A stretch of 64,000 nucleotides of DNA from Elephas maximus indicus (lineage: Eukaryota; Chordata; Mammalia; Proboscidea; Elephantidae), in assembly GCF_024166365.1 (NCBI RefSeq), contig NC_064826.1, positions 21,352,001 through 21,416,000 on the forward strand, given 5' to 3'. Position numbers and translations under genes: made by a program. The notes below the pieces were generated by a model that was not told the origin of the DNA, did not search any database, and saw nothing but the letters and a program-made list of their open reading frames with translations. How positions within the stretch are numbered: the first letter of the stretch is position 1; each line of letters starts with the position of its first letter. This document shows, in pieces, positions 36,079 to 47,037 of this stretch.

Positions 36079-36200
36079 CTCGTGGGGGCAGGGCTCAGAG
36101 TGGCTCGTTCGCTGTAACAGCAGGTCGCGCAGGAGTCGGAAAGGAAGACGGCCAACGTGCAGGGCCGGATCTCTACCGAAGGAGCCCTGGGCACACAAAG
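36079..36200 (-). other. HILPDA: HILPDA non-coding exon 1 (3' end defined, start approximate)
   Basis: A donor CACGAG|GTGAGC at 36079/36078 lies inside the GC-rich island about 1.1 kb upstream of the exon 2 acceptor. HILPDA in other mammals has a short non-coding first exon. The transcription start is not visible and the upper boundary is a guess. Confidence 0.5.
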
Positions 36201-36290
36201 GCACCGGCTGCAGGGAAGCCTCGTCCCAAGCTGCCCCGCTCCGCCCACTCGCTCCCGGCCCCGCCCCCGACATGCGCACGCGCACTGCAG

Positions 36291-36300
36291 CCCGCACGTA
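36291..36300 (-). promoter_or_regulatory. Candidate hypoxia-response element
   Basis: TACGTGCGGG on the minus strand fits the HIF consensus RCGTG with the favoured flanking bases. It lies about 210 bases upstream of the exon 1 donor. HILPDA is a known HIF target, so this is the best candidate for the functional site. Confidence 0.55.
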
Positions 36301-36555
36301 GGCAGCCCCGCCCAGAGGAGGGGACGGGCTGCGCCTGCGCGTGGCCGCCGGGGGCTCGTGGGCGGTGGGGTTTCTACGCGCGCTGGCGTTGCGCTCCTGA
36401 GTCACTGAGGTCTGGGGTGGGCGTGGGCGTGCGTGTTAACGTGCACGGCCGCTGCCTGCTCTGGGAAACGTTTGACGGAATCGGGAAGTACATTCACCCC
36501 AGGCCAAGTCGGTGGAAAGTACCCTGAAGTCAGATGAAGGCGGAGCAGCGAAGAT

Positions 36556-36603
36556 GGTTTCTTCACCCACCAGAGGTTTCTTCACCCACCAGAGGTTTCT
36601 TCA
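36556..36603. repeat. 19-base tandem repeat, 2.5 copies
   Basis: Two perfect 19-base units starting GGTTTCTTCACCC (36556-36574, 36575-36593) and a 10-base third copy. It lies just upstream of the HILPDA promoter and contains no recognised motif. Confidence 0.9.
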
Positions 36604-36839
36604 GGGTACCAGTGGCCAGACCGCTACCACCCCCATGCTTACCCCGTTTCAGGAGCTGAAGAAACCGGAGCGGACTTTGTTTCACTTCTTCGGGGAGTCA
36701 ACGTACCAGACACCACTCGCACGCCCTGTTCCAAGCCCCGACGTATAACTCCTCATGGACATTTCTGGAATGGTGAGGGAGGCCTCTGTGAGAGTTTGCC
36801 TTGCCTGCTGTTTAAGAAAACGTGAAATGGTCATCCAAC

Positions 36840-36950
36840 CCTGGAGTCTGCTCCTAACTGCGTGTGGCAAGTCACTTGCCTTATTGGGCCTCAGTTTCCC
36901 CAACAAACGTGAGAGCATTGGCAACGCCATGATGTTTAAGGATGCTTTCA
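36840..36950 (+). mobile_element. MIR
   Basis: MIR core 'tgtggcaagtcacttgcctt' then 'gggcctcagtttccccaaca'. Confidence 0.7.
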
Positions 36951-36959
36951 GCTTGAACT

Positions 36960-37625
36960 AAAGAGCTAGAAGGTCAGGGTCCAGCCTTATGCCCAGATTG
37001 GGGACTGGGAAGCCTTACTAAGCGCACTCATCACTGACACACATCCCCCCCTCTCCACGAAGGCAATGTAGAGGTCCCGTCGTGAGAGCACAAAAGGGGG
37101 ATCTCAGAAAATAGGGTCCTGGGAAGACACTGGGGCTGGAGAGGCGCCCTGCAAAGGAACATCCACGCCGCGAAGGGAAGACTTGGTGGCTTCGCTGCCT
37201 TCCTCCTGGGGGGAGATGGGGACTCAAGGCAGGTCGCTGAGCTCTGGGACCAGCGGTGCCGCGCTAGGGCAAGGGCCTGGGCTGGATGGGAGAGAACCAG
37301 GCGTTCCCACCGCTCTGCAGTCTCTGGGCTGTGCAGAGAGGGACTGAACCTTCGGGAAGGGAGGAGCCAAATCGCCTCCACTGCGACCTTTTCCCTACAT
37401 TCCCTGCTCTCCGAAGTCTGTAGAGGGAGGATTGGATGGGGACTTGCCAGCCAGCAGTCAGGCGCTCTGGAACTAGCTCTCTTGGTCAGCCTGCAGGAAT
37501 TTTTCGTCTTTCATTATATCGGAGTTTTCTCTGTATTTTTGTTCTTGACTCTGTGACCCTTCTCTCGCACTATTAGGAGCGGTTCAGGCTCTGACATCAC
37601 ACTGCCAGGTGTCCCAAGCGCCGCC
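36960..37625. other. Unique GC-rich sequence upstream of HILPDA
   Basis: Frames of 69-116 codons on the minus strand (37018-37381) overlap in two phases and match nothing I know. Could hold regulatory sequence; no gene is called. Confidence 0.4.
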
Positions 37626-37795
37626 GCTTGCTAGCTGAGCACCTAGGGTGATTCCTTGAACCTCTCTGTACTTTGGTTCCCTCAAATGTTAAAAAAAAAA
37701 AAAAAAAAAAAGATGTTATATGGGATAGTAACAGTGCTTACGTGGAAATCCATATAAAGCACTGAGGATAGTGCCTTGCACATAGAAAACATTCC
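37626..37795 (+). mobile_element. MIR with an inserted A-run
   Basis: 'gctagctgagcacctagggt' and 'cacatagaaaacattccaga' flank a 22-base A-run at 37690-37711. Confidence 0.55.
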
Positions 37796-38109
37796 AGAGT
37801 GTTAACTTTGTATCATCTGCTACAACACTCCCAGAGGACAGACGTTGCTTATGATAGCTTATGTTCAGTGAATGAATTCAGGAATGCTACAGTAACTCTT
37901 TGGACTCTGCTTATTGTGAGCTCTAAATTTATATTTTCTCACAGTTGGAGGGAAGGAATGGGCATCTCTCCAATAATTCCCTATTCCCATAGTCACTGCC
38001 ATTGTCTAAGCATCGTCCAGGTGGAGATAACCAGGGTTTGAGTGAGCGTACCCTTGTGCTTCCCCACCCATCAACCCACAAATACTGTCAGCTCTGGGTA
38101 AGCACTGAC

Positions 38110-38345
38110 CCGTTTGGAATGGGATTCTAGCCTTGTTTCTACCACCTTGACCAAGTTAATTAACCCCTTTGAGCCTTAGTTTCCTTATCTGTAAAAGGGG
38201 GAAAATAATATGTAAAACAGAGAGTTGTGAGGAATTAGAAATAATGCATGTAAAGCATGTGCCACATAATAGATGTTCAATAAATAGTGGCTGTAGGGTC
38301 GTTATGAGTCGGAATTGACTGGACGGCAACAGGTTTGTTTGTTTA
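38110..38345 (+). mobile_element. MIR followed by an AfroSINE tail
   Basis: MIR 38110-38290 ('gagccttagtttccttatct'). 38293-38345 is only the last 50 bases of an AfroSINE ('gtcggaattgactggacggc'). Confidence 0.65.
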
Positions 38346-38742
38346 ATTAATATACAGGTAGTGCCTGACTTTTGACAGGGTTTCATTCTGACATTTCCAT
38401 CGTAACTTGGTTCTGATGTAAGTCAAGTACTTTTTTTTTTTAGTTTTAATTATTATTACCTTTTATAATCAGTATCTTTATAAATCTGATCTTTATTTAC
38501 CTTTGGGGGTTGGAAGCATTACATATAAACTTACAGCTTCAACACTGGGGCTTCCTGCTTCTCCAGTAATATGCACATTATGTAAGCACACACACACAAA
38601 AAAGGACCACCTTAAGTGCGGCTCAAATATGTTGTAAGTCAGGGAATACCTGTACTAAGAAATACACAGGCAAGTTCTCATCCTTACCTGGTTGGGTAAG
38701 GAAGACCTAAAAAAGATAACAACCGAAGGCATTATAGGGTTA

Positions 38743-39108
38743 TTGTTGTTTGTTGCCATCAAGCTGGCTCTAACTTCTAGTGACCTTATGTATAACAGAA
38801 TGGAACAGCACCCAGTCCTACACCATCTAAGTGATTTTTAGTATGTTTGAGCTCATTGTGGCCGCTGTCTGAATCCATCTCTTTGAGGGTTTCCATTGGT
38901 TTTGCTGACCCTCAACTTTACCAAACATTTTGTCCTTTTCTAGTAATTGGCCTTTCTTCATAGTATATCCAAAGTAAGCAAGATGAAGTTTGCCATTCTT
39001 GCTTCCAAGGAGCATTCTGGTTTTATTTCTTCTAAGACTGATTTGTTCATTCTTCTGGCAGTCCATTGTATATTCAGTATTCTTTGCCAATACCACAATT
39101 AAGATGCA
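38743..39108 (-). mobile_element. RTE/BovB-type LINE 3' end
   Basis: In reverse it encodes the C-terminal RTE segment (KLHLAYFGYTMKKGQLLEKD, RWIQTAATMSSNI) and ends in the 'gttgttt' tail with 'agttagagccagcttgatgg'. Interrupted at its 5' side by a small AfroSINE tail fragment (39128-39155). Confidence 0.78.
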
Positions 39109-39139
39109 TCAATTCTTCTGTCTTCTTTTTGACTCGATA

Positions 39140-39365
39140 GCAACGGGTTTTTTTAGCTTTAGAAATTAGTCGAACTTGAGTTTGAATCCTGCTCTGCAAT
39201 TTTCTAGCTATTATCCTTGGACAGTTTAGGTTAACCTCTGATTGCCTCAGTTTCTTCATTTATAAAATAGGAGTAATAATAGTTCTTACCTACTAAGACT
39301 GTTATGAAGATTAAATTAAATAATATATATAAAGTACTTAGTGTATAAATAAGTGGTAGTTACTA
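39140..39365 (+). mobile_element. MIR
   Basis: 'gcctcagtttcttcatttat' then 'gactgttatgaagattaaat'. Confidence 0.65.
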
Positions 39366-39455
39366 ATCCAATTAGCTCCTAAAGTAGACTATGATTAATG
39401 TACTACAGTGCTTGGGAGCCCAGAAACATGAGAAGAGAGAGAACTGAGTGGCAGA

Positions 39456-39623
39456 TCCAAACCAAATCAAACTCGTTGCCATCGAGTGGATTTCAACTCA
39501 TAGTGACCTTAAAGGACAAAGTAGAACTGCCCCAAGGGGTTTCCAAGGAGCACCTGGTGGATTTGAACTGCCAACCTTTTGGTTAGCAGCCATAGCTCTT
39601 AACCTCTATGCCACCAGGGTTTC
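39456..39623 (-). mobile_element. AfroSINE with target-site duplication
   Basis: Perfect 12-base duplication ctgagtggcaga at 39444-39455 and 39624-39635. Confidence 0.93.
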
Positions 39624-39704
39624 CTGAGTGGCAGACATACAAAATAATAACATCACTGGGGTGACACTCCTTGGAATTCCTTGACCTGGAATTTTAGCAT
39701 TAAC

Positions 39705-39850
39705 CAGGATTATAAAGGAGAGTGGAAATGAAACAAGCATTTACCTAGCAACTGACATGTGGCAAACATTTTGCTAAATGCATTACATATATTATTTAAC
39801 AATTCTAACAACCCCGTGAGATAGGTATTATTACCGCCTTTGTTAACCAT
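39705..39850 (-). mobile_element. MIR-like fragment
   Basis: 'accccgtgagataggtatta' and the preceding 'gctaaatgcattacatatat' fit a MIR in reverse. Confidence 0.5.
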
Positions 39851-39859
39851 GCTCTTTCC

Positions 39860-40420
39860 ACCAAAGAAGAAAGACACTTGCTTCACCTAGTCTTTTACTC
39901 ATCCTTCATATCTCAATTCAAATGTTTGCTCTGGAATCCTGTTCTGACTCTCAGACCCTTGTTACAGTTTCCAGTGTTGTTGTTGTGGGCTGTCAAGTCA
40001 ATTCCGACTCATAGTGACCCCAGTGACAGAGTAGAACTCCTCCATAGGGTTTCCTGGGCTGTAATCTTTATGGGAGCAGATTGCCAGGTGTTTCTCCTGC
40101 GGAGCTGCCGGGGGCGGGGGGTGGAGTTTGAGCCTCCAACGTTTTGATTATCAACCAAGCACTTAACTGTTGCTCCATCCGGGCTCCTTACAGGTTCCAG
40201 TAGCATGATGCATGCACATTTCCCTCACAATTTGTTACGTTATCATTAGTTGTATTAACGTCTGCTTCTCAAAAGCTTGACAACTTTAATGAAAGTAGTG
40301 TCTGGGTCTGATTTTGTTTTCATTCCATCCCAGCAGCTACCACCATATAGTAGACTTAGTTTCATTAAATATTTGCCAGTGGAAGGAATAAATGAACAAA
40401 TGATTATCTTATCCAGTGTC
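39860..40420 (+). mobile_element. L2 fragment split by an AfroSINE
   Basis: 'actcatccttcatatctcaa' before and 'ttccctcacaatttgttacg' after the SINE fit one L2 3' region. Confidence 0.5.
39976..40187 (-). mobile_element. AfroSINE with target-site duplication
   Basis: 14-base duplication ttacag(t/g)ttccagt at 39962-39975 and 40188-40201, one mismatch. Confidence 0.9.
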
Positions 40421-40861
40421 TTTAGTGAGTACTTATTGTACCACCAAGAGAGGATAGATGGGAGCCCAAGACAAACCCTCTTCAGGCCGCCTCCTTGGGA
40501 AATCCATACTAACAAAGAAAGATTCTTTATGAGCTACCCTGTCCCCAAACTCCTCAAGAGAAGTGGTTCCACAGTCAGTCCACAGCGGAGTACCACACTA
40601 AGAATGCACTATCTTCACAAACGTGACCTTACGATCCAGTGTCCCTTTAAAGAACGTCTCTACATTGCTGTTCAATGTAAAGTGGGATGCTCTCTATGGA
40701 AATCAATTTGGCAATATCTATAAATAGGATTCATATGGTCTTTAAGCCAGAATTCCACCCCTAGGAAATAGAAATTCCTCCATGTAGAGAACGAAGTATG
40801 TACAAGAAGCAGTCATTGCAGCTCTGTTTGTAATGGCAAAAGTTGGGGAAAGACAATAGCA

Positions 40862-41275
40862 TGTTATGGACTGAATTGTTTTCACCTCCCGCCAAAAGAT
40901 AGGTGGAAATGCTAACCTCTGGTACCTGTGAATGGGATCTTATTTGGAAATAGGGTCTTTGGAAATGTTATCCTTTAACCTGAGGTCATACTGGAGTAGG
41001 GTGGGTCCTAATCCTATGTGAGTGGTAGCCTTATAAAGGAGAAGACGCATAGACAAGATGGCCTTGCATCTGTAGGCCAAGGAACCCCAAGAAATACCTG
41101 GGGCTACCAGAAGCTGGAGAGACGACAAAGACTTCCCCTAGAGCCTTCTGAGAGAACATGGCCCTGCCAACACCCTGAATTCAGGTTACTAGCTTCCAAA
41201 ATTGTGAGACAACAAATTTCTGTTCTTGTAAGCCTTCCCGTTTGTGATGCATTGTTACGGCAGCCCGAGGAAACT
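40862..41275 (+). mobile_element. MLT1/MST-type solo LTR inside an L1
   Basis: Starts TGTTATGGACTGAATTG and ends 'cagcccgaggaaac'. 'ataggtggaaatgctaacct' and 'ctggagtagggtgggtccta' are typical of MaLR LTRs. Confidence 0.78.
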
Positions 41276-41811
41276 GTGTTGGTGAGGATGTGAGAAATCG
41301 GAACCCTCATAAATTATTGGTGGGGATGTAAACTTATGCAGCCACTATGGAAAACGGTTTGACAGTTCTTCAAAAAGCTAAACGTAGAGTTACCATATGG
41401 CCTATCAATTCCAGTCCTAAGTATATACCAAAGAGAATTGAAAACATATATCCACACAAAAAATTCTACACCAATGTTCGTATCAGCATTATTTGTAATA
41501 GGGAAAAAATGGAAACATTTAAAATGTCCATTAACTTATGAATGACTAAACAAAATGTGGTGCATCCATACAGTGGAATATTATTCAGCCATAAAAAGGA
41601 ATGAAGCACTGATATATGCTACAACATAGATGAACCTTGAAAACATTATGTTCAGTGAAAGAAGCCAGACACAAAAGGATACATATTATATGGTTCCATT
41701 TATATGAAATGTTCAGAATAGGAAAATCCATAGAAACAAACAGATTAGTGGCTGTCAGAGGCTGGAGGTTGGGGATGATTTCTGAGTGACAGCTAATGAG
41801 TACGTGGCTTC

Positions 41812-42008
41812 TTTTTAAACCAAACCCATTGCTGTTGAGTTGATTCCAACTCATAGCAACCCTATAGGACAGAGTATAACTGCCCCATAGGGTTTCCAAG
41901 GCTGTAAATCTTTGCGAAAGCACACTGCCACATCTTTGTCGTGTGGAGTGGCTGGTGGGTTTGAACCGCCAACCTTTTGGTTAGCAGCTGAGCACTTTAT
42001 CGCTGCGC
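41812..42008 (-). mobile_element. AfroSINE
   Basis: Tail 'accaaacccattgctgttga' to a head cut short at 'gcgcagcg'. It lies in the L1 3' UTR. Confidence 0.88.
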
Positions 42009-42554
42009 ACAACTCTGTGAATATACTAAAGAATACTGTATTATACACTTTAAAAGAGTGAATTTATGATATGTGAATTATATCTCAATAAAGCTGTTAT
42101 TTTTAAAAAATGAGGGCAAGTTAAAGACATCGTCAGTTGGCAAACAAAAATAGAGAGTTAACCACCATAGACCACCTGAAGCAGTCCCAAGGAGGAAAGA
42201 TGAACAAACATTTAGAAAACATATGGATAAATCTGAACAAATTATAACGATTCAAGAGTTTTTCATATTAATGATTAATTTGGGAAAGTAACCATAACAA
42301 GATGAACTTAAAAAAATTGGAAAACATTAAGATGGGAGCGGTGGTGCTCAGAGATAAAGTTGACGAAGTCCTTTTATTTGGGAGGAAGGTAGAGATTAAT
42401 TAATTTTAGACTTCTTGAGTCTTCGTATTAAATTTTTAGCTATTCCTCTTCCCCTTCACTTGCTGAACAATTTGGTCTTCAGGCCATTAAGTAGAGCAGA
42501 GCGAGGTGTGTGTGGTGAAGGGGACAGTTTGAAGGGGAGGACTGGTGGCCTGGA

Positions 42555-42628
42555 GTGGACTAGACCCTCAATGGCTGAAACACATAGTGTATGCTCAGTA
42601 AATATTGGTTGAATGAATGAACGAATGG
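42555..42628 (+). mobile_element. L2 3' end
   Basis: 'gtgtatgctcagtaaatatt' followed by GAAT/GAAC tail repeats. Confidence 0.55.
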
Positions 42629-42789
42629 CTCACTCACCCACTTCCTTCTGGACCCTGACCAAATGTCATTTCTCAGGCAGCCTTCTTCATCATCGTATAT
42701 AAAGCAACACACCACCCCAGCCCTTCCTATCCACACTCTCCCCATCCCCCTTACTCTTCTTCATTTTTCTTCATAGCACTCAATGCCAC

Positions 42790-43305
42790 TGTCTTAGTTC
42801 TCTTGTGCTGCTATAACAGAAATACCACAAGTGGATGGCTTTAACAAAGAAATTTATTCTCTCACAGTCTAGGAGGTTGAAAGTTCAAATTCAGGGTGCC
42901 AGCTCCAGGGGCAGTCTTTCTCTCTCTGTCGGCTCTGGAAGAAGATCCTGTCATCAATCTTCCCTGGTCTGGGAGCTTCCCAGCTGAGGGACCCCGAGTC
43001 CAAAGGACTCGCTATTCTCCTGGCTGTTGTTTCTTGGTAGTATAAGTCCCCCTGTCTCTCTGATCGATTCTCTCTTTTATATCTCAAAAGAGATTGACTC
43101 AAGATACAACCTAATCTTGTAGATCGAGTCCTGCCTCATTAACATAACTACCTCTGATATTGCCTTATTAACATCAGAAAGGTAGGATTTACAACACAGG
43201 AAAATCACCTCAGATGACAAAATGGTAGACAGTCACACGATACTGGAAATCATGGCCTAGCCAAATTGACACACATTTTTGGGGGACGCGATTCAATCCA
43301 TAACA
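42790..43305 (-). mobile_element. Lineage-specific MaLR-type solo LTR
   Basis: TG...CA termini, same family as the LTRs of the two proviruses. Five-base flanks gccac and agcac do not match well. Confidence 0.82.
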
Positions 43306-43359
43306 AGCACCAAACCTATTTTATAATTACTTGCCTATTATCTAACTTTCCCTACTAGA

Positions 43360-43475
43360 ATGTGGACAAGGACTTGGACTATTTAATCAATTACTGTATG
43401 TCTAAATCTAGAACAGCAGCTGACGTTTAGTAAGTAGGTGCTCAACAAACGTTTGTTAAATGAATGAATAATATT
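43360..43475 (+). mobile_element. L2 3' end
   Basis: 'ctagaatgtggacaaggact' ... 'gtgctcaacaaacgtttgtt' plus tail. Confidence 0.55.
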
Positions 43476-43914
43476 TTTGTATATCTGAAATATTTCATAA
43501 TATTTTTTAAAAGAACAGAACAGTTGCCCAGTGACTGATTCTATGTATTTATATTTGTTGTGCAACAACATTCTAACATTGGTCATCTCTAGGGGATATG
43601 ATTCTGAACTTTTTTCTTTATTTTTTAAATTTTCTCCCAAATGAATCTGTTACTTTTACAATCCGAGAAAACACCACTAACAGTTTATAAACTACAGAAT
43701 TTACTAACATTTTATAAATTAATTACTTGAGCAACATTTTGACAACAACAGATGTGCAACAAAGGGGAAAGAGCCAAGCAAGTTGGGATGGGGAAATTGG
43801 GCCAGGAGCTGGGGGCAGTTCATGGGAGGTGTGAGTGGAGTGAGAGGGCTGTGGTATTGCAGGCACAAGAGGAACATGCCCCATAGAAGGCAGGGCCAGC
43901 CCTGAAAGATGGGC

Positions 43915-44010
43915 AAAGGGCACCCACTGTCCTGGGGCAAGTCACTTCTCCAGGCCTCAGCTTTCTCATCTGTGAAACGGGCTGAGGGATAGGAGCTGTC
44001 TTTAAGCTTT
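43915..44010 (+). mobile_element. MIR
   Basis: 'ctggggcaagtcacttctcc' then 'aggcctcagctttctcatct'. Confidence 0.7.
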
Positions 44011-44187
44011 TCTGCTTCAGAGGTGTGTGGTTCCAGAATCCGCCCTAAGAAGCTGCGGCGTGGGCTGGGAGACTCCTAAAGGCACAGCAGGCCTCTGCCC
44101 CAAGGCCCATTTGGGAAAAGCCTGACGTAAAGTACAGGAAGACAGTATTCAAAACTATAAGTGACATGTAAATTAACCATGCCTGAG

Positions 44188-44386
44188 GTTGTTAGGTGTC
44201 ACCTAGTCTATTCTGACTCATGGCAACCCATGTGACAGAGTAGAACTGCCCCATGAGGTTTTCTTGGCTGTAATCTTTACAGAAGCAGACTGCCAAGTCT
44301 TTCTCCCACAGAGCTACCGGGTGGGTTCAACCACCAACTTTTCAGTTAGCAGCCGAACACTTAGCCATTTGCGCCACTGGGGCTCC
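44188..44386 (-). mobile_element. AfroSINE
   Basis: Tail 'ctagtctattctgactcatg' to head 'ggagccccagtggcgcaaat' in reverse. Confidence 0.87.
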
Positions 44387-44426
44387 GTCTACGCGTGATA
44401 AGTAATATGTGGATACACATATGAGG

Positions 44427-44740
44427 CATTGGTGGTTCAGTGGTAGAGTCCTCACCTTCTGTCCAGGAGACCCAGGTTCAATTCCCAGCCGATATACCCG
44501 ATGCACGGAAACCACCCATCTGTCAGTGGGGCCGTGTGTATTGCTATGATACTGAACAAGTTTCAGAGAAGCTTCCAGACTAAGACTAGGAAGAAAGGCG
44601 ATCTACTTCCAAAAACCAGCCAATGCTCTCACAACTGTCAGACCTGCAACGGGTCATGGGGAAGGTTCAGGATCAGGCAGCGTCCGTTGTGTGTGGGGTT
44701 GCCATGAGTCAGGAGCGATGAGAAGGTTGCTAACAATAAC
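44427..44740 (+). mobile_element. tRNA-Gly-headed SINE with RTE-like tail
   Basis: Head 'ggcattggtggttcagtggt' (44428 on) matches the start of tRNA-Gly(GCC). B box is 'ggttcaattcccagccgata'. A 200-base unrelated body follows, then 'tgccatgagtcaggagcgat' and a CAA/CAC run, like the RTE tail. It is not a tRNA gene because the anticodon arm is altered and the body continues. Confidence 0.78.
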
Positions 44741-44744
44741 ACAA

Positions 44745-45732
44745 CACACACACATGGATGTGGACTGACAGGACATACCTTTAAATATTAACATTTTTCT
44801 CTGGACAGAGCCCTTTTGTTCATTACCGTAGTCACAACAGGCACAGTATCTGGGGCTTACAGATTTTTCAAGGACTCTCAAAACTATTCAAGATATGGAA
44901 AACCAAATATATTGGCTCCAAAATTTAAAACAAGGCAAAAATAAAAATTAATAAACAGTTAATCAAAGGTCTACAAAATATGACATTATGTCAATTAAAC
45001 AGTTGCTACTCAGTCACTTTTAGTGTGGGCTGTGGGTGCATTTCCACGTGATAGGGTCATCCTATCGTAGGTGTGTCTAGGGCCTGCAGAAATTCTTAAA
45101 GTGGCTCTGTCTGGCTGGTGGATTATGGCTTAGTTGTACAGTGTCTTGTAGTTTCAAATTTTCTACTATGAACATGTATTGTAAGAAAGAAAAACAACAT
45201 TCACTTCCAGCTGGGTTGTGCTCAAAATGGGGTTACTCAAAATAATGGGCCTGCTGCGTACTTGGAAGTGTACAGCCCAGGAGGCTCTGGGTGTGTATGT
45301 TAGGGCAGGTGCGTGTACATTGGGACATGTGTGTACACTAGGAAACTTGGCACCTGTCAATGGCTCAGAGCTTGTTGATGTTCTCATTGTCTGCCTGGGC
45401 CTGGGCGTGGGTCTTTTGTGGCCTCCTGGTGCAGATCTCTTAAGCAAGGGGCATGTGACTGTTGACGTTTTCTGTAGCTGAGACTGTGCACTGGGCTCAT
45501 CACTGCAGGAAGTTCAGGTGCTTTGGTTGGATTAATGAGTCACCCAGAAGTGGTGGACCTGAGCTGACTGCAGCTCCCCTAATTTTTCCAAGCCAGGAAA
45601 GGGAAGTCCCCCTCTGAGCTCAGAGCCTCGCACACCTGAACAGCCTCTCCCCACAAAGGGGTGCACTGTGAAAAGTCACCCTTATCTCCTGAGGATGAGG
45701 ATTCATTATGAGATCCCTTTACCCCCATTGCC
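44745..45732. other. No feature recognised
   Basis: Includes a frame of 87 codons at 45218-45481 (plus) overlapped by 93 codons in reverse. No family resemblance. Confidence 0.4.
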
Positions 45733-45921
45733 TTCATGCTGATTCCAGCTCATCCCAACTCATGGCAACCCCATACGTGCAGAGTAGAACTGCTCCATAG
45801 GGTTTTCAAGGCTGTGACCTTTGGAAGCAGATCACCAGGCCTGTCTTCTGAGGCACCTCTAGGTGGGCTCGAACTGCTGGCCTTTCAGCTAGTAGTTGAG
45901 TGCTTAACCATTTTTGCCAAA
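45733..45921 (-). mobile_element. AfroSINE, long form
   Basis: Contains 'agacaggcctggtgatctgc' in reverse; tail 'gattccagctcatcccaact'. Head eroded. Confidence 0.82.
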
Positions 45922-46550
45922 ATCTGAAGGAAGTACATTCTCCATTCTCAAGCAGCCTAAATGTAATTTAAATAATTCCAGGCAAAATGAAATTACTTGG
46001 CATTTCAGATATCCTAGGAACCCTGTTGAGAAAGAGCATATGGTTTTCATCAGACTTTTTGAAATACTGAAAATATCCTGAAACCTCTAAGGGTCTGATG
46101 GCCTTTTTAATGTGGATAAGGGCTGATTTCCTAACTCTGAAGGGGAACAGAGGGCAGGGTCTGTGAGCTCCACATGAAGAACGCAAATTTGCAGATACCA
46201 GTAAAACAAAAGCAAGATTTAATGCCATTGCCCAAAGACCTTCAAATCCAGTGGCAATAAAAAGAGGATCGTGCCTCAGGAAAGTTGGGGAGTTACAGCT
46301 CTTACCATTGCAAGGAGGCAAGGTACAAAGCTGGTCATGTGAGTAAGGTGGTACTGGGAGCCAATGTAGGGGTCCCAGAAGCCAGCAGATCCCTGAGGAG
46401 ACTGAGGCCCCTCATCTAGTCAAGGAGAGGAAGGAGCTGTGTTGGTGGCTTCCAGCAGGGGAACAGCAGTGGCACAGATTAGAGAGCATGTCTGTTATGT
46501 CAGGCTACCCAAAAGGGCCTTTTCTTTGTGGAGTTAACCGGGGGGGGGGG
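45922..46550. other. No gene recognised; poly-G run at its end
   Basis: A 117-codon minus-strand frame (45968-46321) has no recognised family. A G-run of about 14 bases lies at 46540-46553. Confidence 0.4.
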
Positions 46551-46634
46551 GGGTCCCTAGTTATCTAGTGCTATTATCATAGAAATACCACAGATGGGTG
46601 GCTTTAAAGAATAGGAATTTATTTTCTCACAGTT

Positions 46635-46801
46635 TAAACCCAAGCCAAACCCATTGCCATTGAGTTGATTCCAACTCATAGCAACCCTATAAGACAGAGT
46701 AGAACTGCCCCATAGGGTTTTCAAGGAGCAGCTGGTGGATTCCAACTGCCAAACTTTTGGTTAGCAGCAGAGCTCTTAACCCCTGCATCACCAGGGCCCC
46801 T
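46635..46801 (-). mobile_element. AfroSINE, first of a series
   Basis: Flanked by 'tctcacagttt' at 46627 and at 46801. Tail 'agccaaacccattgccattg', head 'ggggccctggtgatgcaggg'. Confidence 0.9.
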
Positions 46802-46813
46802 CTCACAGTTTCA

Positions 46814-46986
46814 AACAAAAAAAAAAAACAAAAACCCATTGCCATCCAGCCAATTTCAACTCATAGCAACCCTATAGGACAGAGTAGAACTGCTCCATAG
46901 GGTTTCCAAGGAGCAGCTGTTAGATTTGAACTGCCAGCCTTTTGGTTAGCAGCCTGAGCTCTTAACCACTGCATCACTAGGGCTCC
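46814..46986 (-). mobile_element. AfroSINE, second of a series
   Basis: Flanked by 'tctcacagttt' at 46801 and 46988. Long A-run at the tail. Confidence 0.9.
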
Positions 46987-46997
46987 TCTCACAGTTT

Positions 46998-47037
46998 AAA
47001 AACCAAAACAACCAAACCACCTCACCACCAGGGCTCC
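46998..47037 (-). mobile_element. AfroSINE remnant, third of a series
   Basis: Only the A-rich tail and the last 15 head bases ('ggagccctggtggtgagg') remain, directly after the next 'tctcacagttt'. Confidence 0.65.

Larger units (their letters stand above)
35840..36450. promoter_or_regulatory. HILPDA CpG-rich promoter
   Basis: This is the only clearly CpG-dense stretch of the window. It holds a GC box (36259-36268), a perfect NRF1-type palindrome TGCGCACGCGCA (36273-36284), and an AP-1/NRF2-type TGAGTCA (36398-36404). Hypoxia-response cores ACGTG occur at 36295-36299 (minus, within TACGTGCGGG), 36155-36159 (plus) and 36439-36443 (plus). The long frames seen here in several directions are a product of base composition. 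Confidence 0.75.
40640..42110 (+). mobile_element. Old L1 ORF2 end and 3' UTR, interrupted twice
   Basis: L1 sequence at 40640-40861, 41276-41811 and 42009-42110 reads through as one element: 'accatatggcctatcaattc', 'gaatattattcagccataaa', ending 'atctcaataaagctgttatt'. It is split by an LTR and by an AfroSINE. Frames are broken. Confidence 0.75.

Noticed and set aside
35908-36527. Frames of 162-165 codons on both strands
   Set aside because: They sit on the HILPDA CpG island. High GC removes stop codons, and the residues are Arg/Pro/Ala-rich without a domain.
44428-44500. Possible functional tRNA-Gly gene
   Set aside because: The head is tRNA-like but the sequence continues into a SINE body and RTE-like tail, and the cloverleaf is altered.
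45968-46321. 117-codon minus-strand frame
   Set aside because: No recognised domain, no conserved neighbours and no promoter-like sequence.
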